DNA from: Ensifer adhaerens
GTDB taxonomy: Bacteria; Pseudomonadota; Alphaproteobacteria; Rhizobiales; Rhizobiaceae
Length of the DNA: 64,000 nt
Direction of reading: 5' to 3'
NCBI RefSeq assembly: GCF_013283195.1
Contig: NZ_JABEKT010000001.1
Span: 3,406,511 to 3,470,510 of the forward strand
Shown: one piece after another, positions 18,596-28,994 of the stretch
Numbering within the stretch: position 1 is the stretch's first letter
Layout of the letters: every line of letters starts with the position of its first letter
Notes under the pieces: model-generated
Told to the model about the DNA's origin: nothing
Database searches by the model: none
Seen by the model: only the letters and a program-made list of their open reading frames with translations
Program-made: the position numbers and the translations under genes

Positions 18596-18722
18596 CAGCC
18601 CGCATCGGCGTTGCCATCACCGCACATATTGATCGCTTCGGCGCCAAGTTTGATCCGTTTGGCGCCGAACGGATCCCTGTTTGCGCTAACTTTCCCGCAT
18701 CCACATGAAGGAGATGCAGGGA

Positions 18723-19268
18723 ATGAACCGTTTTCGTAATTTGGTGCTTGCGACCTCGATGCTCGCCGCCCACGCCACCCAGGCGGCCGATTTCACCGTG
18801 ACCAGCCCAGACTTTGCCGAGGGCAAGGTGCAGCAGGCGCAATTTGCCGCTGGCATGGGTTGCACCGGCAAGGATCTGTCGCCGGCAATCTCCTGGGCCA
18901 ATGCGCCTGAGGGGACCAAGAGCTTCGTCGTCACCCTCTATGACAAGGATGCGCCGACCGGCTCGGGCTGGTGGCATTGGGTGGCAATCGACATCCCGGC
19001 CGACGTCACCGCACTCGATGGCGGCGCCGGCAGCGAGACCACAAAAATGCCGGCCGGAGCGGTGACGATCGCCAACGACGCCGGCGTCGCCGGCTTTGGC
19101 GGCGCCTGCCCGCCCGTAGGCGAGGTCCATGACTACACCATCACCGTCAAGGCGCTGAGTGTCGCGAAACTGCCGGTGCCACCGGGAGCATCGGCCGCTC
19201 TGGTCGGCTTCGTCAGCAATATGAACACGCTCGCCTCAGCGACGATATCCGCCAAGGGAAGCCGTTAA
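18723..19268 (+). CDS. Exported YbhB/YbcL-family (PEBP/Raf kinase inhibitor-like) protein
   Basis: A 181-residue protein with a signal peptide of about 23 residues and one phosphatidylethanolamine-binding-protein domain. The ligand-pocket motifs (LYDKDAPTGSGWWHWVA, about residues 78-94, and GGACPP with HDYTITV) are conserved. Bacterial members are mostly periplasmic and of unknown role. AAGGAG lies nine bases before ATG 18723, which decides against an earlier in-frame ATG at 18705 inside that ribosome site. Confidence 0.85.
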   Translation: MNRFRNLVLATSMLAAHATQAADFTVTSPDFAEGKVQQAQFAAGMGCTGKDLSPAISWANAPEGTKSFVVTLYDKDAPTGSGWWHWVAIDIPADVTALDGGAGSETTKMPAGAVTIANDAGVAGFGGACPPVGEVHDYTITVKALSVAKLPVPPGASAALVGFVSNMNTLASATISAKGSR

Positions 19269-19373
19269 ACTAGCCCATCCGCAAGCCGAGATCGAACGCC
19301 GCTCGGCTTGCCCGCAGCGGCGTTTCCGCGCTACCACCGCTCTCCGGGCCGCTCGCCGAGGGAATGAAGCCGC

Positions 19374-20177
19374 GTGAACCACAAGATCTCCGTTCGCCCT
19401 GGCGCTGGCGCCGCGGCCCAAATCGTTCAGTATAACCGGCTGCGCTATTCAAACATCCTGATCGAGCAGCCGGTCATCATCGTCGTCAAGCGCGGCACGA
19501 AGGTCCTGCGCCAGGGCGATTTCGAATGTGTGATTGCGCCCGGCGAAGCTGTGGCCCTTCAGCAGGGCCAGGTGTTCGATGTGGTCAACGCTGCCGAGAA
19601 GGACGCCGCCTATCTCGCACAATGGGTCGCCTTCGATCCGGAGATCGTCGCCGCCTTCCGTCCAACGAAGGATATCGGCACGCCGATCGATAAGGCGCAT
19701 CTCCTCACCGGCCTGCAACCTGCTTTTGTCGACGCCTTCGACGCGGCGGCCAAATCGGTTGCCGAGGCCGATGACGTTCCCCTGCCCGTCGCCCGACACC
19801 GGATCGGCGAGCTGCTCATCTGGCTGAATGTCATGGGTTGCTTCTTCCGTCCCGTCGCCACGACAAGCTTTGCCCAAAAGGCTCGTCAGAACCTCATGGG
19901 CGATCCGGGCACGCCATGGACGGGCAGCGGCCTTGGCAAGCGGCTCGGCGTCAGCGAGGCGACCTTGCGCCGCAAGCTTTCCGCCGAGGGTTGGTCGTTT
20001 CAACAGCTGTTGACCGACGTGCGCATGTCCGCAGCCATACAGATGCTGCAGTCATCCGATGTGCCCGTGCTGCACATCGCCCAGCAGGTCGGGTACGAAT
20101 CGCAATCGCGCTTCGCCGCCCGCTTCCGCCAACGCTTTGGCTTTCCGCCGAGCGCAATCCGCGGCCACAGGCGCTGA
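19374..20177 (+). CDS. AraC-family transcriptional regulator
   Basis: A 267-residue regulator with an N-terminal sensing domain (about 1-160) and a C-terminal AraC double helix-turn-helix (about 170-265). The second helix-turn-helix signature is clear: IAQQVGYESQSRFAARFRQRFG followed by PSAIRGHRR. It starts with GTG at 19374; the nearby ATG is in another frame. No target operon is adjacent on the same strand, and it converges with der with only 10 bases between stops. Ligand and targets unknown. Confidence 0.85.
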   Translation: MNHKISVRPGAGAAAQIVQYNRLRYSNILIEQPVIIVVKRGTKVLRQGDFECVIAPGEAVALQQGQVFDVVNAAEKDAAYLAQWVAFDPEIVAAFRPTKDIGTPIDKAHLLTGLQPAFVDAFDAAAKSVAEADDVPLPVARHRIGELLIWLNVMGCFFRPVATTSFAQKARQNLMGDPGTPWTGSGLGKRLGVSEATLRRKLSAEGWSFQQLLTDVRMSAAIQMLQSSDVPVLHIAQQVGYESQSRFAARFRQRFGFPPSAIRGHRR

Positions 20178-20187
20178 CGCCTGCGGC

Positions 20188-21618
20188 TTAGCGCTTCTTG
20201 CGCTTGTTTTCGAAGGGGTTCTCCGACGCGCGATAGTGGATGCGGATCGGCACGCCCGGCAGGTCGAAATCGTTGCGCAAGCCATTGATCAGGTAGCGCG
20301 TATAGGATTCCGGCAGCGCGTCGGGGCGCGTGCACGAAATCATGAAGCCCGGCGGGCGGGCCTTCACCTGCGTCATGTATTTCAGTTTCAGCCGGCGGCC
20401 AGACACGGCCGGTGGCGGATGCTGCACCTGCTGGGAATCGAGCCAGCGGTTGAGACGCGCCGTCGAGATGCGGCGGTTCCAGGTCTTGTCAGTGTCGATG
20501 ATCGCCTGCATTAGCCTGTCGAGACCGTAGCCGGTATGACCGGAGATCGGGATGGCGCGAATGCCGCGCGCCTGCGGCAAAAGCCGCTCGGTCTTTTCTC
20601 GAAGATCGGCGAGCACCGCCTGCCAGTCTTCCACCAGATCCCACTTGTTGAAGGCGATCACGGCGGCACGACCTTCGCGGATGATGAGGTCGACGATCTG
20701 CAGGTCCTGCTTTTCGAACGGAATGGTCGCGTCGAAGACGATGACCACCGTTTCGGCAAAGCGGATGGCGCGCAGCGCATCGGCGACCGAGAGCTTCTCG
20801 AGCTTCTCCTGCACCTTGGCCTTGCGGCGCATGCCGGCGGTGTCGAACATCTTGATGGTGCGGCCGCGCCAATCCCACTCGACCGAAATCGAATCGCGGG
20901 TGATGCCCGCTTCCGGGCCGGTCAAAAGCCGGTCCTCGCCGAGGAAGCGGTTGATCAGCGTCGACTTTCCGGCGTTCGGGCGGCCGACGATCGCCACGCG
21001 CAGCGGCTTGGTCTCGTCATAGGCAGGCTCGGCCTCGTCGTCCTCTTCCCCCGCCTCGCCGGTGGTCGGGCGCAGGTCGATGTCGGTCTCGGCCACATCG
21101 TCTTCCGGCGGATAGGCCCGGTCCTCGCCGATCGCAGCGACGATCGCGTCGCGCAGGTCGAGCATGCCCTGGCCGTGTTCGGCGGAAATCGGGCAAGGAT
21201 CGCCAAGCCCGAGCGTGAAGGCGTCATAGAATCCACCGTCGGAACCGCGCGCTTCGGACTTGTTGGCGACGAGCACGACCGGCTTGCCGCGCCGGCGCAG
21301 CATCTCGGCCAGCGTCTCGTCGGCAGGCGTCAGGCCGGCCTTGGCATCAACCACGAACAGCGACAGGTCGGCCTCGTCGATCGCGGCTTCCGTCTGCGCC
21401 CACATGCGGCCCTGAAGGCTGTCGGGTGCGGACTGTTCCAGACCGGCGGTATCGATGATGCGGAACCGCAGGTCGATGAGCTTGGCATCTCCAGGGCGGC
21501 GGTCGCGGGTGACACCCGGCGTATCGTCGACGAGCGCCAGCTTCTTGCCGACCAAACGGTTGAACAAGGTGGACTTGCCGACATTGGGGCGCCCGACGAT
21601 GGCGACGGTGAAACTCAT
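20188..21618 (-). CDS. der: Ribosome assembly GTPase Der (EngA)
   Basis: A 476-residue essential GTPase needed for 50S subunit maturation. Two tandem G domains carry GRPNVGKS (about residue 8) and GRPNAGKS (about 210), each with its DTAG and NKxD motifs, followed by a KH-like domain to the C-terminus. The linker between the G domains is acidic and longer than in E. coli, as in other alphaproteobacteria. ATG 21618 begins the [11 protein letters not shown] strand. It follows the TPR-protein gene by 117 bases, echoing the yfgM-bamB-der order of other Proteobacteria but without bamB. Confidence 0.96.
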   Translation of the reverse strand: MSFTVAIVGRPNVGKSTLFNRLVGKKLALVDDTPGVTRDRRPGDAKLIDLRFRIIDTAGLEQSAPDSLQGRMWAQTEAAIDEADLSLFVVDAKAGLTPADETLAEMLRRRGKPVVLVANKSEARGSDGGFYDAFTLGLGDPCPISAEHGQGMLDLRDAIVAAIGEDRAYPPEDDVAETDIDLRPTTGEAGEEDDEAEPAYDETKPLRVAIVGRPNAGKSTLINRFLGEDRLLTGPEAGITRDSISVEWDWRGRTIKMFDTAGMRRKAKVQEKLEKLSVADALRAIRFAETVVIVFDATIPFEKQDLQIVDLIIREGRAAVIAFNKWDLVEDWQAVLADLREKTERLLPQARGIRAIPISGHTGYGLDRLMQAIIDTDKTWNRRISTARLNRWLDSQQVQHPPPAVSGRRLKLKYMTQVKARPPGFMISCTRPDALPESYTRYLINGLRNDFDLPGVPIRIHYRASENPFENKRKKR

Positions 21619-21735
21619 GAACGTATCCGTTTCCGACTGAAAGCGCTGCATGTCCTCAAGACATACAGCGCTCCAACACTTTGAAAATCAACATATCCTT
21701 TCCAGAGACCGGACCCGATCTCCAGGGATATGCGC

Positions 21736-22404
21736 TTAGGCTTTGCCGCTCGCGGCAATGACGTCGAGCAGCATCTGCGCCCGGCCTGCGACATTGCGCG
21801 GGCTCTGGGCGTCATCGACGATCTGTTGGAACCAGCTCTTCGCCTTGGCGATATCTCCGGCCTTGTAGGCCGACAGGCCAAGCGCCTCGCGGGCCGAGTG
21901 GCGCATGGTGTTCTGCGGCACCGCCAGTTGCTCGACCTCGGCCGAAACCTGATCATAGGTGCCGGCATCGACCAGCAGGTACGCGGCACGCAGACGGGCT
22001 GCATCGCGAAGGGCTTCGGGCAGGCTGGTATCCTTGCCGATGTCCGAGAACGCCTTGACGGCGGCATCGGTTTCGCCCTTTTCCGCCTGCAGTGTTGCTG
22101 CACGAAGACGCGCAAGCACCGGATAGGCGCCGTAGCCATCCTTCTGCAGGGTGTCGAGAGCGGCGAGCGCCTCGTCTGCCTTGTTTTCCTTGGCAAGGTT
22201 CAGTGCCTGCAGGAACTCGTCGCCAGACTTCGACGAGGCGTTGTCGCTCCAGTAATCGTAGCCGACTTTGCCGACGGTTCCCAGAACGATAAGCACGGCG
22301 ATTGCCACGATGACGCTGCCGAAACGGGCCCAGATGTTCTTCATCTGGTCCGAACGCAGTTCTTCATTCACCTCGCGGATAAAGCTGTCGTCTTGGTTCG
22401 CCAT
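21736..22404 (-). CDS. YfgM-like membrane-anchored TPR protein
   Basis: A 222-residue protein with a short cytoplasmic N-terminus, one membrane helix (about residues 27-50) and a periplasmic region of helical TPR-like repeats (about 65-220). This is the layout of YfgM, an ancillary SecYEG/periplasmic chaperone-network protein, and the position upstream of der agrees. A membrane-anchored complex role at the translocon is inferred from family and neighbourhood. Confidence 0.8.
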   Translation of the reverse strand: MANQDDSFIREVNEELRSDQMKNIWARFGSVIVAIAVLIVLGTVGKVGYDYWSDNASSKSGDEFLQALNLAKENKADEALAALDTLQKDGYGAYPVLARLRAATLQAEKGETDAAVKAFSDIGKDTSLPEALRDAARLRAAYLLVDAGTYDQVSAEVEQLAVPQNTMRHSAREALGLSAYKAGDIAKAKSWFQQIVDDAQSPRNVAGRAQMLLDVIAASGKA

Positions 22405-22497
22405 CGATTGCCCCGGCCTCTCGGCCTTCCCTGCACGCTAATAGGATTTTGCGCCTTCTACCCGATTTTGCGGCAGTTGTAAGGGGGCGCGCGTTAT

Positions 22498-23085
22498 TTA
22501 GCCGACAACCATCGGCGAAACACCGATCACCAGTTCGTGCAATTTCCAGACGATCACGCCGTAAAGGGCAGCACCGAGCACGATGGCGATGAGGTCATAG
22601 CGATAGGAAACGAAGGCCGGATAGGAGATTTCACCGGCGCGCCAGCGCTTCTTCATCGAGATGCGCAGGATGACGGCCCAGACGAGGAACGTGCCGAACA
22701 GCAGCACCGACGACGTCTCGCCATTGGCAAGCAGGTGGGCGAGCGCCCAGATCTTGATGGCGAGAATGGCGGGATGCTTGGTGGCCGTCCTGATCTTGCC
22801 CGGCGGCAGATAGGCGGCGACGAGACAGATGCTGGCGATGAGCATCAAGGTCAGCGCGATATGGGCGAGGAAGGTCGGGGGCGTGTAGAGCATGCCGGTG
22901 GTGGCCCGTGCCTGGTCGAAGCCATAGGCGATCAGGCCAAGACCGACGAGCGCCGAGACGCCGTGGATCGCATGCCAGGCGCCGGTGCCGCTGCGCGCAA
23001 TCACCGATGCGCGCAGGCCGGGCGCGAAACTGCGAACGAGATGGATGCCCAGGAAGATCACGATACCCAATATCAGCAGCGCCAT
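22498..23085 (-). CDS. NnrU-family integral membrane protein
   Basis: A 195-residue protein with about six membrane segments. The N-terminal FLGIHLVRSFAP and central KHPAILAIKIWALAHLLANGE stretches are NnrU signatures. NnrU proteins are associated with nitric-oxide/nitrite metabolism regulons, but the biochemical role is not settled, and related proteins act in carotenoid isomerisation in phototrophs. No denitrification gene adjoins here, so a nitrogen-oxide role is not supported by context. Confidence 0.85.
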   Translation of the reverse strand: MALLILGIVIFLGIHLVRSFAPGLRASVIARSGTGAWHAIHGVSALVGLGLIAYGFDQARATTGMLYTPPTFLAHIALTLMLIASICLVAAYLPPGKIRTATKHPAILAIKIWALAHLLANGETSSVLLFGTFLVWAVILRISMKKRWRAGEISYPAFVSYRYDLIAIVLGAALYGVIVWKLHELVIGVSPMVVG

Positions 23086-23229
23086 GTCGTCACCCGTCCT
23101 TCATTGTTGCTCTGTCCACTCGGGACTTGGTATGAGGCATAGCCGGAGTGGACAGAAATTTCCAGACAGATCAAAGGATTGCCGCATTCCTGGATAAAGG
23201 GACGGCATACGCAAATCGTCGCAGATATC

Positions 23230-24249
23230 ATGATCCGAACATTTATTGCCCTTTCCCTCGCCCTTACCCCTGCCCTCGCTTCGGCCACCGAACCTGCGGC
23301 CGAAAGTGCCGTGGCTACCGTTCCCGCAAAGGAAAAGCAGCTCGTCATCGTCTCCTTCGATGGGGCGCATGACAATGCGCTGTGGGAAAAGAGCCTTGAT
23401 ATGGCCAAGCGCACCAATGCGCATTTCACCTATTTCCTCTCCTGTACGTTCCTGATGACACGTGCCGACGGCAGAGAGATCTACAAGCCGCCCGGGATGA
23501 AACCGGGCCGCTCCAATGTCGGCTTTGCCCAGAGCCGTGATGAGATCGCTGCTCGCGCCGGTCATATCTGGCAGGCCCACCTCGACGGCCACGACATCGC
23601 CAGCCACGCCTGCGGCCATTTCGACGGCAAGGGCTGGACGAAGGCCGACTGGCAGAGCGAATTTACGACCTTCGACGTGGCTTTGCGCGATGCCTGGAAG
23701 AAGGCTGACAAGACGGACGCCGAACCGGAAGGCTGGGCGGAATTTGCCCGCACCGGCATCAAGGGTTTCCGGGCGCCCTACCTTTCGCTGAGCGACGGGT
23801 TGCTGCCGGCGCTCAAGGCCTCCGGCTTCACCTATGACGCAAGTCTGGTGACCAAGGGACCGGGCTGGCCGACGGAGAAGGACGGCCTGCCGCGCTTCGG
23901 CCTGCCGCTGATCCCCGAGGGACCATCCAAGCGCCCGGTCATCGGCATGGACTACAATCTGTTCGTGCGCCATTCCATGGGTGTGGAAAACAAGAAGGAC
24001 AGCGCCACCTTCGAAGCCCGCACCTACGAGGCCTACAGGAAAGCCTTCGACAAGGAATATGCCGGCGACCGCATCCCGCTGCAGCTCGGCTTCCATTTCG
24101 TCGAAATGAACGGCGGCGCCTACTGGCGCGCACTCGACCGGCTCTTGACCGAGGTCTGCGGCAAGCCGGATGTTGCCTGCGTCAACTACGCTCAGGCGCT
24201 ACCGATGATCGAGCAGGCAAAAAAGAAGGCGGATCGCTCCGCCTTCTGA
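23230..24249 (+). CDS. Exported polysaccharide deacetylase (CE4 family)
   Basis: A 339-residue protein with a signal peptide (about 1-18) and a NodB-homology domain. The first Asp-containing motif (SFDGAHDN), the metal-binding H-x3-H motif (SHACGH) and the RAPYLS motif are recognisable. It should remove acetyl groups from an N-acetylglucosamine-type polymer or peptidoglycan in the periplasm, although the exact substrate is unknown. ATG 23230 starts the signal peptide. Its last codons contain the terminator hairpin of the convergent bacA gene. Confidence 0.85.
   Translation: MIRTFIALSLALTPALASATEPAAESAVATVPAKEKQLVIVSFDGAHDNALWEKSLDMAKRTNAHFTYFLSCTFLMTRADGREIYKPPGMKPGRSNVGFAQSRDEIAARAGHIWQAHLDGHDIASHACGHFDGKGWTKADWQSEFTTFDVALRDAWKKADKTDAEPEGWAEFARTGIKGFRAPYLSLSDGLLPALKASGFTYDASLVTKGPGWPTEKDGLPRFGLPLIPEGPSKRPVIGMDYNLFVRHSMGVENKKDSATFEARTYEAYRKAFDKEYAGDRIPLQLGFHFVEMNGGAYWRALDRLLTEVCGKPDVACVNYAQALPMIEQAKKKADRSAF
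24219..24247 (-). terminator. bacA intrinsic terminator inside the convergent coding end
   Basis: On the minus strand a perfect 10-pair stem (24238-24247 with 24224-24233), 4-base loop, is followed by six T residues (complement of 24219-24224). It begins 23 bases after the bacA stop and lies within the final codons of the deacetylase gene. Confidence 0.85.
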
Positions 24250-24270
24250 TCGCTACTCATTCGATTTGGC

Positions 24271-25530
24271 TCAGGCCAGCTCTTCTTCGCCACCCACCGC
24301 GATGAACTTCTGCTCGATTTGCGGCAGAGGCTCGTCGTCGATTGCCGCTTCGAAGGCGCGCAGACGCTTGTAGATCGACAAAAGCTCGACAATGGTCGGC
24401 CAGGACGAAACCAGGTACTGGAACGACGACGTCACCTGCCCGAAGGCGCCTGAAATCTGGTTCAACGCACCAAGCGTGATCTTGCCGGCGATGATCGACG
24501 GCGCCAGAATCAGCAGCGAGAAGATGCCGTTGATCTGCAGATAGAAAATGCGGGCGATGTTGAAGTAGAGATAGTGGAAGTAGAGCCGGAAATAGTTCCG
24601 GCGAACGTTTTCGAAGAGATCGGCGACGGTCGGCGGCTGGGCGCGATCGGCGTGGTCCTCGCCATAAACCAGTTCCTTGCGGTAGGCAGCTTCCACACGC
24701 TGGTTGCGGAACTCGAGGCCCGGCAGCTTGATACCGACGATCGCCAGGAACACCGTACCGAACAGCGACCAAAGCACGGCGGCTGTCACGAGCGGATACG
24801 GAATGGCGCCGACGATCGGCAGTTCGGTGACGTTGGCCGAAAGCCGGATCAACACCGGCGTAAACGCGATCAGCGTCATCACGCTGTCGATCAGGCTGAC
24901 GCCGAGGCCTTCCACGGTCGTGGAAAAGCGCATCGTATCTTCCTGAACGCGCTGCGATGCCCCTTCGATATGCCGCAGCTTACCCCAGTGGGCCATGTAA
25001 TATTCGTTCATCGCCGTGCGCCAGCGGAAGATATAGTGGCTGACGAAAAAGCGGGTCATGACCGCCACCGCGACTGCGACCATGGCGATGCCGAGGAAGA
25101 CGGCAATTTCCCCATAGAACTCCGCCGCGGTCACCACCTTCGTCTTCGAGACGATTGCCTGAATCAGATCCCAGAACGGCCCGTACCAGTTGTTGATCGC
25201 GACGCTCACCTGCACCTGAAAATAGGTGACGAACAGAATGAGGGCCGATCCGAGGATCGACCAGTTCTGCCAGGGGTGTGGCGAGTAGACATACCAGAAT
25301 GCGGCGAACAACCCGACGACCAGCGCAAAGTACAGGTAGAACCAGAGGAAGGCAGGCGACCAGAAGGCCGAAATGCCGGTGATCGGCGGCGCATCGGAGG
25401 GCAAAGGCGGCATTCCGAAGACCGCGCCCAACTGCTCGCCCCCGCCATACCAGAAGGCAATGGCGACCAGCGACCAGGCGACGAAGGAACTGAAAAAGAG
25501 CTTCGGCTTCGGAAAGAAGGATAGGAACAA
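24271..25530 (-). CDS. bacA: Peptide transporter BacA/SbmA family
   Basis: A 419-residue inner-membrane protein of the SbmA/BacA family, a proton-driven importer of antimicrobial and proline-rich peptides that dimerises and has no ATPase domain. The N-terminal FFPKPKLFF, central [31 protein letters not shown] and C-terminal [24 protein letters not shown] stretches are hallmark segments of rhizobial BacA, which is needed for bacteroid survival. The frame begins with the rare codon TTG at 25530; the encoded start matches that of known BacA proteins and I see no in-frame ATG upstream. A GC-rich hairpin (about 25545-25579) lies in its leader. Confidence 0.92.
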   Translation of the reverse strand: MFLSFFPKPKLFFSSFVAWSLVAIAFWYGGGEQLGAVFGMPPLPSDAPPITGISAFWSPAFLWFYLYFALVVGLFAAFWYVYSPHPWQNWSILGSALILFVTYFQVQVSVAINNWYGPFWDLIQAIVSKTKVVTAAEFYGEIAVFLGIAMVAVAVAVMTRFFVSHYIFRWRTAMNEYYMAHWGKLRHIEGASQRVQEDTMRFSTTVEGLGVSLIDSVMTLIAFTPVLIRLSANVTELPIVGAIPYPLVTAAVLWSLFGTVFLAIVGIKLPGLEFRNQRVEAAYRKELVYGEDHADRAQPPTVADLFENVRRNYFRLYFHYLYFNIARIFYLQINGIFSLLILAPSIIAGKITLGALNQISGAFGQVTSSFQYLVSSWPTIVELLSIYKRLRAFEAAIDDEPLPQIEQKFIAVGGEEELA

Positions 25531-25709
25531 AGGACGGCACTCTCGTTTCGGGGGAGGAGAACAACTCGCCTCCCGAAGCGCCGAAACTAGGGCAAAGCGC
25601 CATTTTCAACAATCCGGTAATATGAACCTTACTGTTATTTCATGATACCGGATGAGGATACCTTGCCGCATCCAACCATCGCCCCATGGGCCGTCATCGG
25701 AGTAGCTCT

Positions 25710-26909
25710 TCAGCGCGGCAAGGCGGCTGAGATCCGCCTCAACTCCACCATGATGATGCCGCCGCAGACAAACAGCACGGCAGCCGCGATCAATGTTGGC
25801 GCTGAAAAGCTGCCGGTACGCTCAGCGAGCCAGCCGGCAACGACAGGGCCGATGATCTGGCCGATGCCGAAGGCGGCCGTCATCAAGGCGAGCGCCTTGC
25901 GCGGGCTTGCCGGCGCGAGATGCCGGCCGATCTGCAGGCCGTAGGCGGTGATCATCATGAAGGTGGCGCCGAGCATCAGCCCGCCGGCAAGCGGCGCATA
26001 GGGCAGCGGCAGACTGACGGTCAGCACAAGTCCGACGGCCTCGACCAGAAGACCGATTGCATAGACGCCGGCAAGTCCGAAGCGCGGCACGGCAAAGCGC
26101 CAGAGATAGACCGATAGTGCAGCGCTCAGGCCCGTGATCAGCCAGGCGAGGAACTCGATGCTGTGACCGCCGCTGGCATCCCGGGCCATGGCGACGAGGA
26201 AGGTCGCGGTGATGACATAGCCGAAGCCGAACAGACCATAGGTCAGTGTCACCACCGTCAGGGGCCGCGTCCAGATAAGCGGCTTTTCGCGCACGGCGCC
26301 GTTGCCCGAGACAGGACCCGACGGCAGCATGAGGGCGACAACGATCGTACCGATCAGGCCGACAAGAGCGCCGGTGAACCAGTCGGCCTGCGACGCGCTC
26401 AGCCCGGCGATACCGGCAAGTGGTGCGGCCCAGACGCAGAGCGAGGAGAAGGCGATACCGAGCCCGACGCCACCGAAATGCACCGCCGGCACATGTTCGG
26501 ACCGTGCCAGCAGCCCGTGGCCAAGCACGATGCCGGAGATGAAGATCATCGAAAACGCGCTCGCAAGACCGGCCAGAAAGCGGATGAGGCTCAGAACAAC
26601 GACAGAGGAAGACAGCCCCATCGCCGCAAGCAGCAGCGTGGTCGCCAAAAGCGAAGCGAGCCCGATGCGGCGTTCATGCCCATGCGCCCAACCATAGGCG
26701 CCGAGCACGGCACCGGCGAGATAGCCGACGAAGTTCGCCGAGGCGATGACACCGGCATCGGCCGGCGTCAGGCCGAGGTCCGCCATCATCGCCGGCAGGA
26801 TCGGCGTGTAGGAGAAGCGACCAAACCCCATCGCAACCGCCATGGCGATGGCGCCGGCGGCAGCGGTCGAGGCGAGACTGGGCGAATGGGATCGGTCGAG
26901 CGTGGTCAT
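25710..26909 (-). CDS. YbfB/YjiJ-type MFS transporter
   Basis: A 399-residue carrier with about 12 membrane helices and a central cytoplasmic loop. The MGFGRFSYTPILPAMM stretch in helix 1 is characteristic of the YbfB/YjiJ group of the major facilitator superfamily. Substrate unknown; no regulator or enzyme gene that would identify it is adjacent. It has its own start (ATG 26909) and a 79-base gap from the aminopeptidase gene upstream. Confidence 0.85.
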   Translation of the reverse strand: MTTLDRSHSPSLASTAAAGAIAMAVAMGFGRFSYTPILPAMMADLGLTPADAGVIASANFVGYLAGAVLGAYGWAHGHERRIGLASLLATTLLLAAMGLSSSVVVLSLIRFLAGLASAFSMIFISGIVLGHGLLARSEHVPAVHFGGVGLGIAFSSLCVWAAPLAGIAGLSASQADWFTGALVGLIGTIVVALMLPSGPVSGNGAVREKPLIWTRPLTVVTLTYGLFGFGYVITATFLVAMARDASGGHSIEFLAWLITGLSAALSVYLWRFAVPRFGLAGVYAIGLLVEAVGLVLTVSLPLPYAPLAGGLMLGATFMMITAYGLQIGRHLAPASPRKALALMTAAFGIGQIIGPVVAGWLAERTGSFSAPTLIAAAVLFVCGGIIMVELRRISAALPR

Positions 26910-26988
26910 AACAGTTTATTGCACTGCAAAACGACGACCACAAATCACTAAAATTGAAGGACCTATTGAAGGAATCGAACGCTGCCCG

Positions 26989-27741
26989 TCAGCCGGGCAG
27001 CGTCACCACCAGCGGCCCGCCGCGGGTGACGATGACGGTGTGTTCGTATTGTACGGTCGGCGCCCGCGGCTCGCTGTAGAGCGTCCAGTCGTCCTTGTCG
27101 CCGCTCTCGGCCCAGTCCGCTCCCATCGAGAGGAAGGGCTCGACGGTAAAGACCATGCCGTCGGTCATGCGCCGGCGTTCGCTTGGATCCGGCCAGGTGG
27201 CGATCTCCTTCGGCTCCTCGTGCAGGGAGCGGCCGATGCCGTGGCTGGCGAGGTTGGTGACCAGCGAATAGCGGTTCTTGCGGGCGAAATCGCCGATGGC
27301 GTTGCCGATTGCGGCGAGCGGTTGGTCGGGACGCACCTGCTTGAGGCCAACCCACATCGCCCGCTTGCCGTCCCGGCACAGTCGGTCGATCGCAGCCGAC
27401 ACCGGCGGCACCGGGAAGGACGCACCGGTATCGGCGAAGATGCCGTCTTTCTCGGCGGAGACGTCGATGTTGACGAGATCGCCGGCGCGGATGATGCGGC
27501 TGCCGGGAATGCCGTGGGCGATTTCCTCGTTGACGCTGATGCAGGTGGCGCCCGGAAACTGGTAGCAGAGTTCAGGGGCTGAGCGTGCACCCGCCTCTTC
27601 CAGCACCTTGCGGCCGATGGCATCCAGCTCCGCCGTGGTGATGCCGGGCTCGAGCGCTTCGCCCATCGCCTGCAGCGCATTGGCGCAGATGCGGCCGATT
27701 TCCTTCAGCCGCAGCAGATCTTCTTCGTTGTTGAGGGTCAT
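26989..27741 (-). CDS. map: Type I methionine aminopeptidase
   Basis: A 250-residue metalloprotease that removes the initiator Met from new proteins. All five metal ligands are visible: the Asp pair in NIDVSAEKDGIFADTG (about residue 90-101), His in SHGIGRSLHEEP (about 164), Glu in FTVEPF (about 197) and Glu in YEHTVIV (about 229). ATG 27741 is chosen over upstream in-frame codons that add an unrelated basic stretch. It stands beside metabolic rather than ribosomal genes, so it may be a second map paralogue. Confidence 0.93.
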   Translation of the reverse strand: MTLNNEEDLLRLKEIGRICANALQAMGEALEPGITTAELDAIGRKVLEEAGARSAPELCYQFPGATCISVNEEIAHGIPGSRIIRAGDLVNIDVSAEKDGIFADTGASFPVPPVSAAIDRLCRDGKRAMWVGLKQVRPDQPLAAIGNAIGDFARKNRYSLVTNLASHGIGRSLHEEPKEIATWPDPSERRRMTDGMVFTVEPFLSMGADWAESGDKDDWTLYSEPRAPTVQYEHTVIVTRGGPLVVTLPG

Positions 27742-27826
27742 CCGTGTCTCGCTTTCGTGCCCACATGTAGCCCGTCGGCGCCGGATTTTCCAGCGCCGAC
27801 AGCTATGCATGTTGGGCTCGCGATGT

Positions 27827-28885
27827 TCAGGCCGAAACGGCCTGTCCGGCCTTCTCGTCAGCGAGTGCCTTGCGCACCAGCGGCGCGACCTTGGTGCCGT
27901 AGAGTTCGATGCCGCGCATGATCTGGTCGTGCGGCATCGGGCCGATCGCCATCTGCAACAGGAAGCGGTCGTTGCGGAACAGCTTCCAGTTCTCGACGAT
28001 CTTCTCGACCACGGTTTCCGGATCGCCGAGGAAGAGATTGCCGGCAGGGCTGCGCGCCTGGTCGAAATGCGCCCGGTTGGTCGGTCCCCAGCCGCGCTCG
28101 CGGCCGATGCGGTTCATCACTTCGGCCTGCGGACCATAGAATTGGTCAGCGGCAAGATCGGTGGTATCCGCGATGAAGCCATGCACGTTGATGCTGGTCT
28201 TCAGCTTGGCCGGATCCTGGTCGGCGCGGCGGGCCGCCTCGCGATAGAGGTCGAACAGCGGCGCAAACCGGCGCGGCTCGCCGCCGATGATGGCGAGCGC
28301 CACCGGCAGCCCGAGCGCGCCGGCACGGGCAACCGACTGCGGCGTACCGCCGACGGCGATCCACAACGGCAACATCTGCTGCAGCGGACGCGGATAGACG
28401 CCGCGGTCGCTGATCGCGGGGCGCATCTCGCCTGCCCAGGACACTTTCTCCGTTTCGCGCAACGCCATCAGCAGATCGAGCTTTTCAGCGAAGAGCTGTT
28501 CGTAATCATCGAGCGACTGACCGAAGAGCGGGAAGGACTCGATGAACGAACCGCGCCCGGCCATGATTTCCGCCCGGCCATTGGAGATGAGGTCGAGCGT
28601 CGAAAACTGCTGAAACACGCGCACCGGATCGTCGGAACTGAGAACCGTGACCGCACTCGTCAGCCGGATGCTTTTGGTTCTCGCGGCGGCGGCGGCCAGG
28701 ATGACGGCCGGCGCTGAAGCCGCATAATCGGGGCGGTGATGTTCGCCGAGGCCGAAGACATCGAGGCCGACCTGATCGGCCAGCTCGATCTCTTCAAGCA
28801 GATTGGCAAGCCGGCGCTGGCCTTCCCGGCCCTTGTCGGCTGCGTTCGGATCGACATCCGCGAAAGTGTAAAGCCCGAGTTCCAT
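27827..28885 (-). CDS. LLM-class flavin-dependent oxidoreductase
   Basis: A 352-residue luciferase-like monooxygenase fold (TIM barrel) protein that would use reduced flavin and oxygen. The [14 protein letters not shown] motif near residue 47 and [10 protein letters not shown] near 118 are typical of the subgroup that starts [12 protein letters not shown] lies eight bases before ATG 28885, favouring it over an ATG three codons earlier that sits inside that ribosome site. Substrate is unknown. Confidence 0.88.
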   Translation of the reverse strand: MELGLYTFADVDPNAADKGREGQRRLANLLEEIELADQVGLDVFGLGEHHRPDYAASAPAVILAAAAARTKSIRLTSAVTVLSSDDPVRVFQQFSTLDLISNGRAEIMAGRGSFIESFPLFGQSLDDYEQLFAEKLDLLMALRETEKVSWAGEMRPAISDRGVYPRPLQQMLPLWIAVGGTPQSVARAGALGLPVALAIIGGEPRRFAPLFDLYREAARRADQDPAKLKTSINVHGFIADTTDLAADQFYGPQAEVMNRIGRERGWGPTNRAHFDQARSPAGNLFLGDPETVVEKIVENWKLFRNDRFLLQMAIGPMPHDQIMRGIELYGTKVAPLVRKALADEKAGQAVSA

Positions 28886-28946
28886 GGTGCCCATCCTGTC
28901 CTTGTTTACCGACAGATAGTTGGCGCGGGGACAAGCAGCAAATGCG

Positions 28947-28975
28947 CATTCGGGAAACACTGTGTTTCCCGAATG
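28947..28975. repeat. 29-base near-perfect palindrome between glpK and the LLM gene
   Basis: CATTCGGGAAAC at 28947-28958 pairs with 28964-28975 and the symmetry continues almost to the centre. It lies 20 bases after the glpK stop. There is no T tract on either strand, so it may act as an operator, an RNA 3'-end stabiliser or a repeat element. Confidence 0.75.
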
Positions 28976-28994
28976 GATCCAAACGGCGCTTTGA

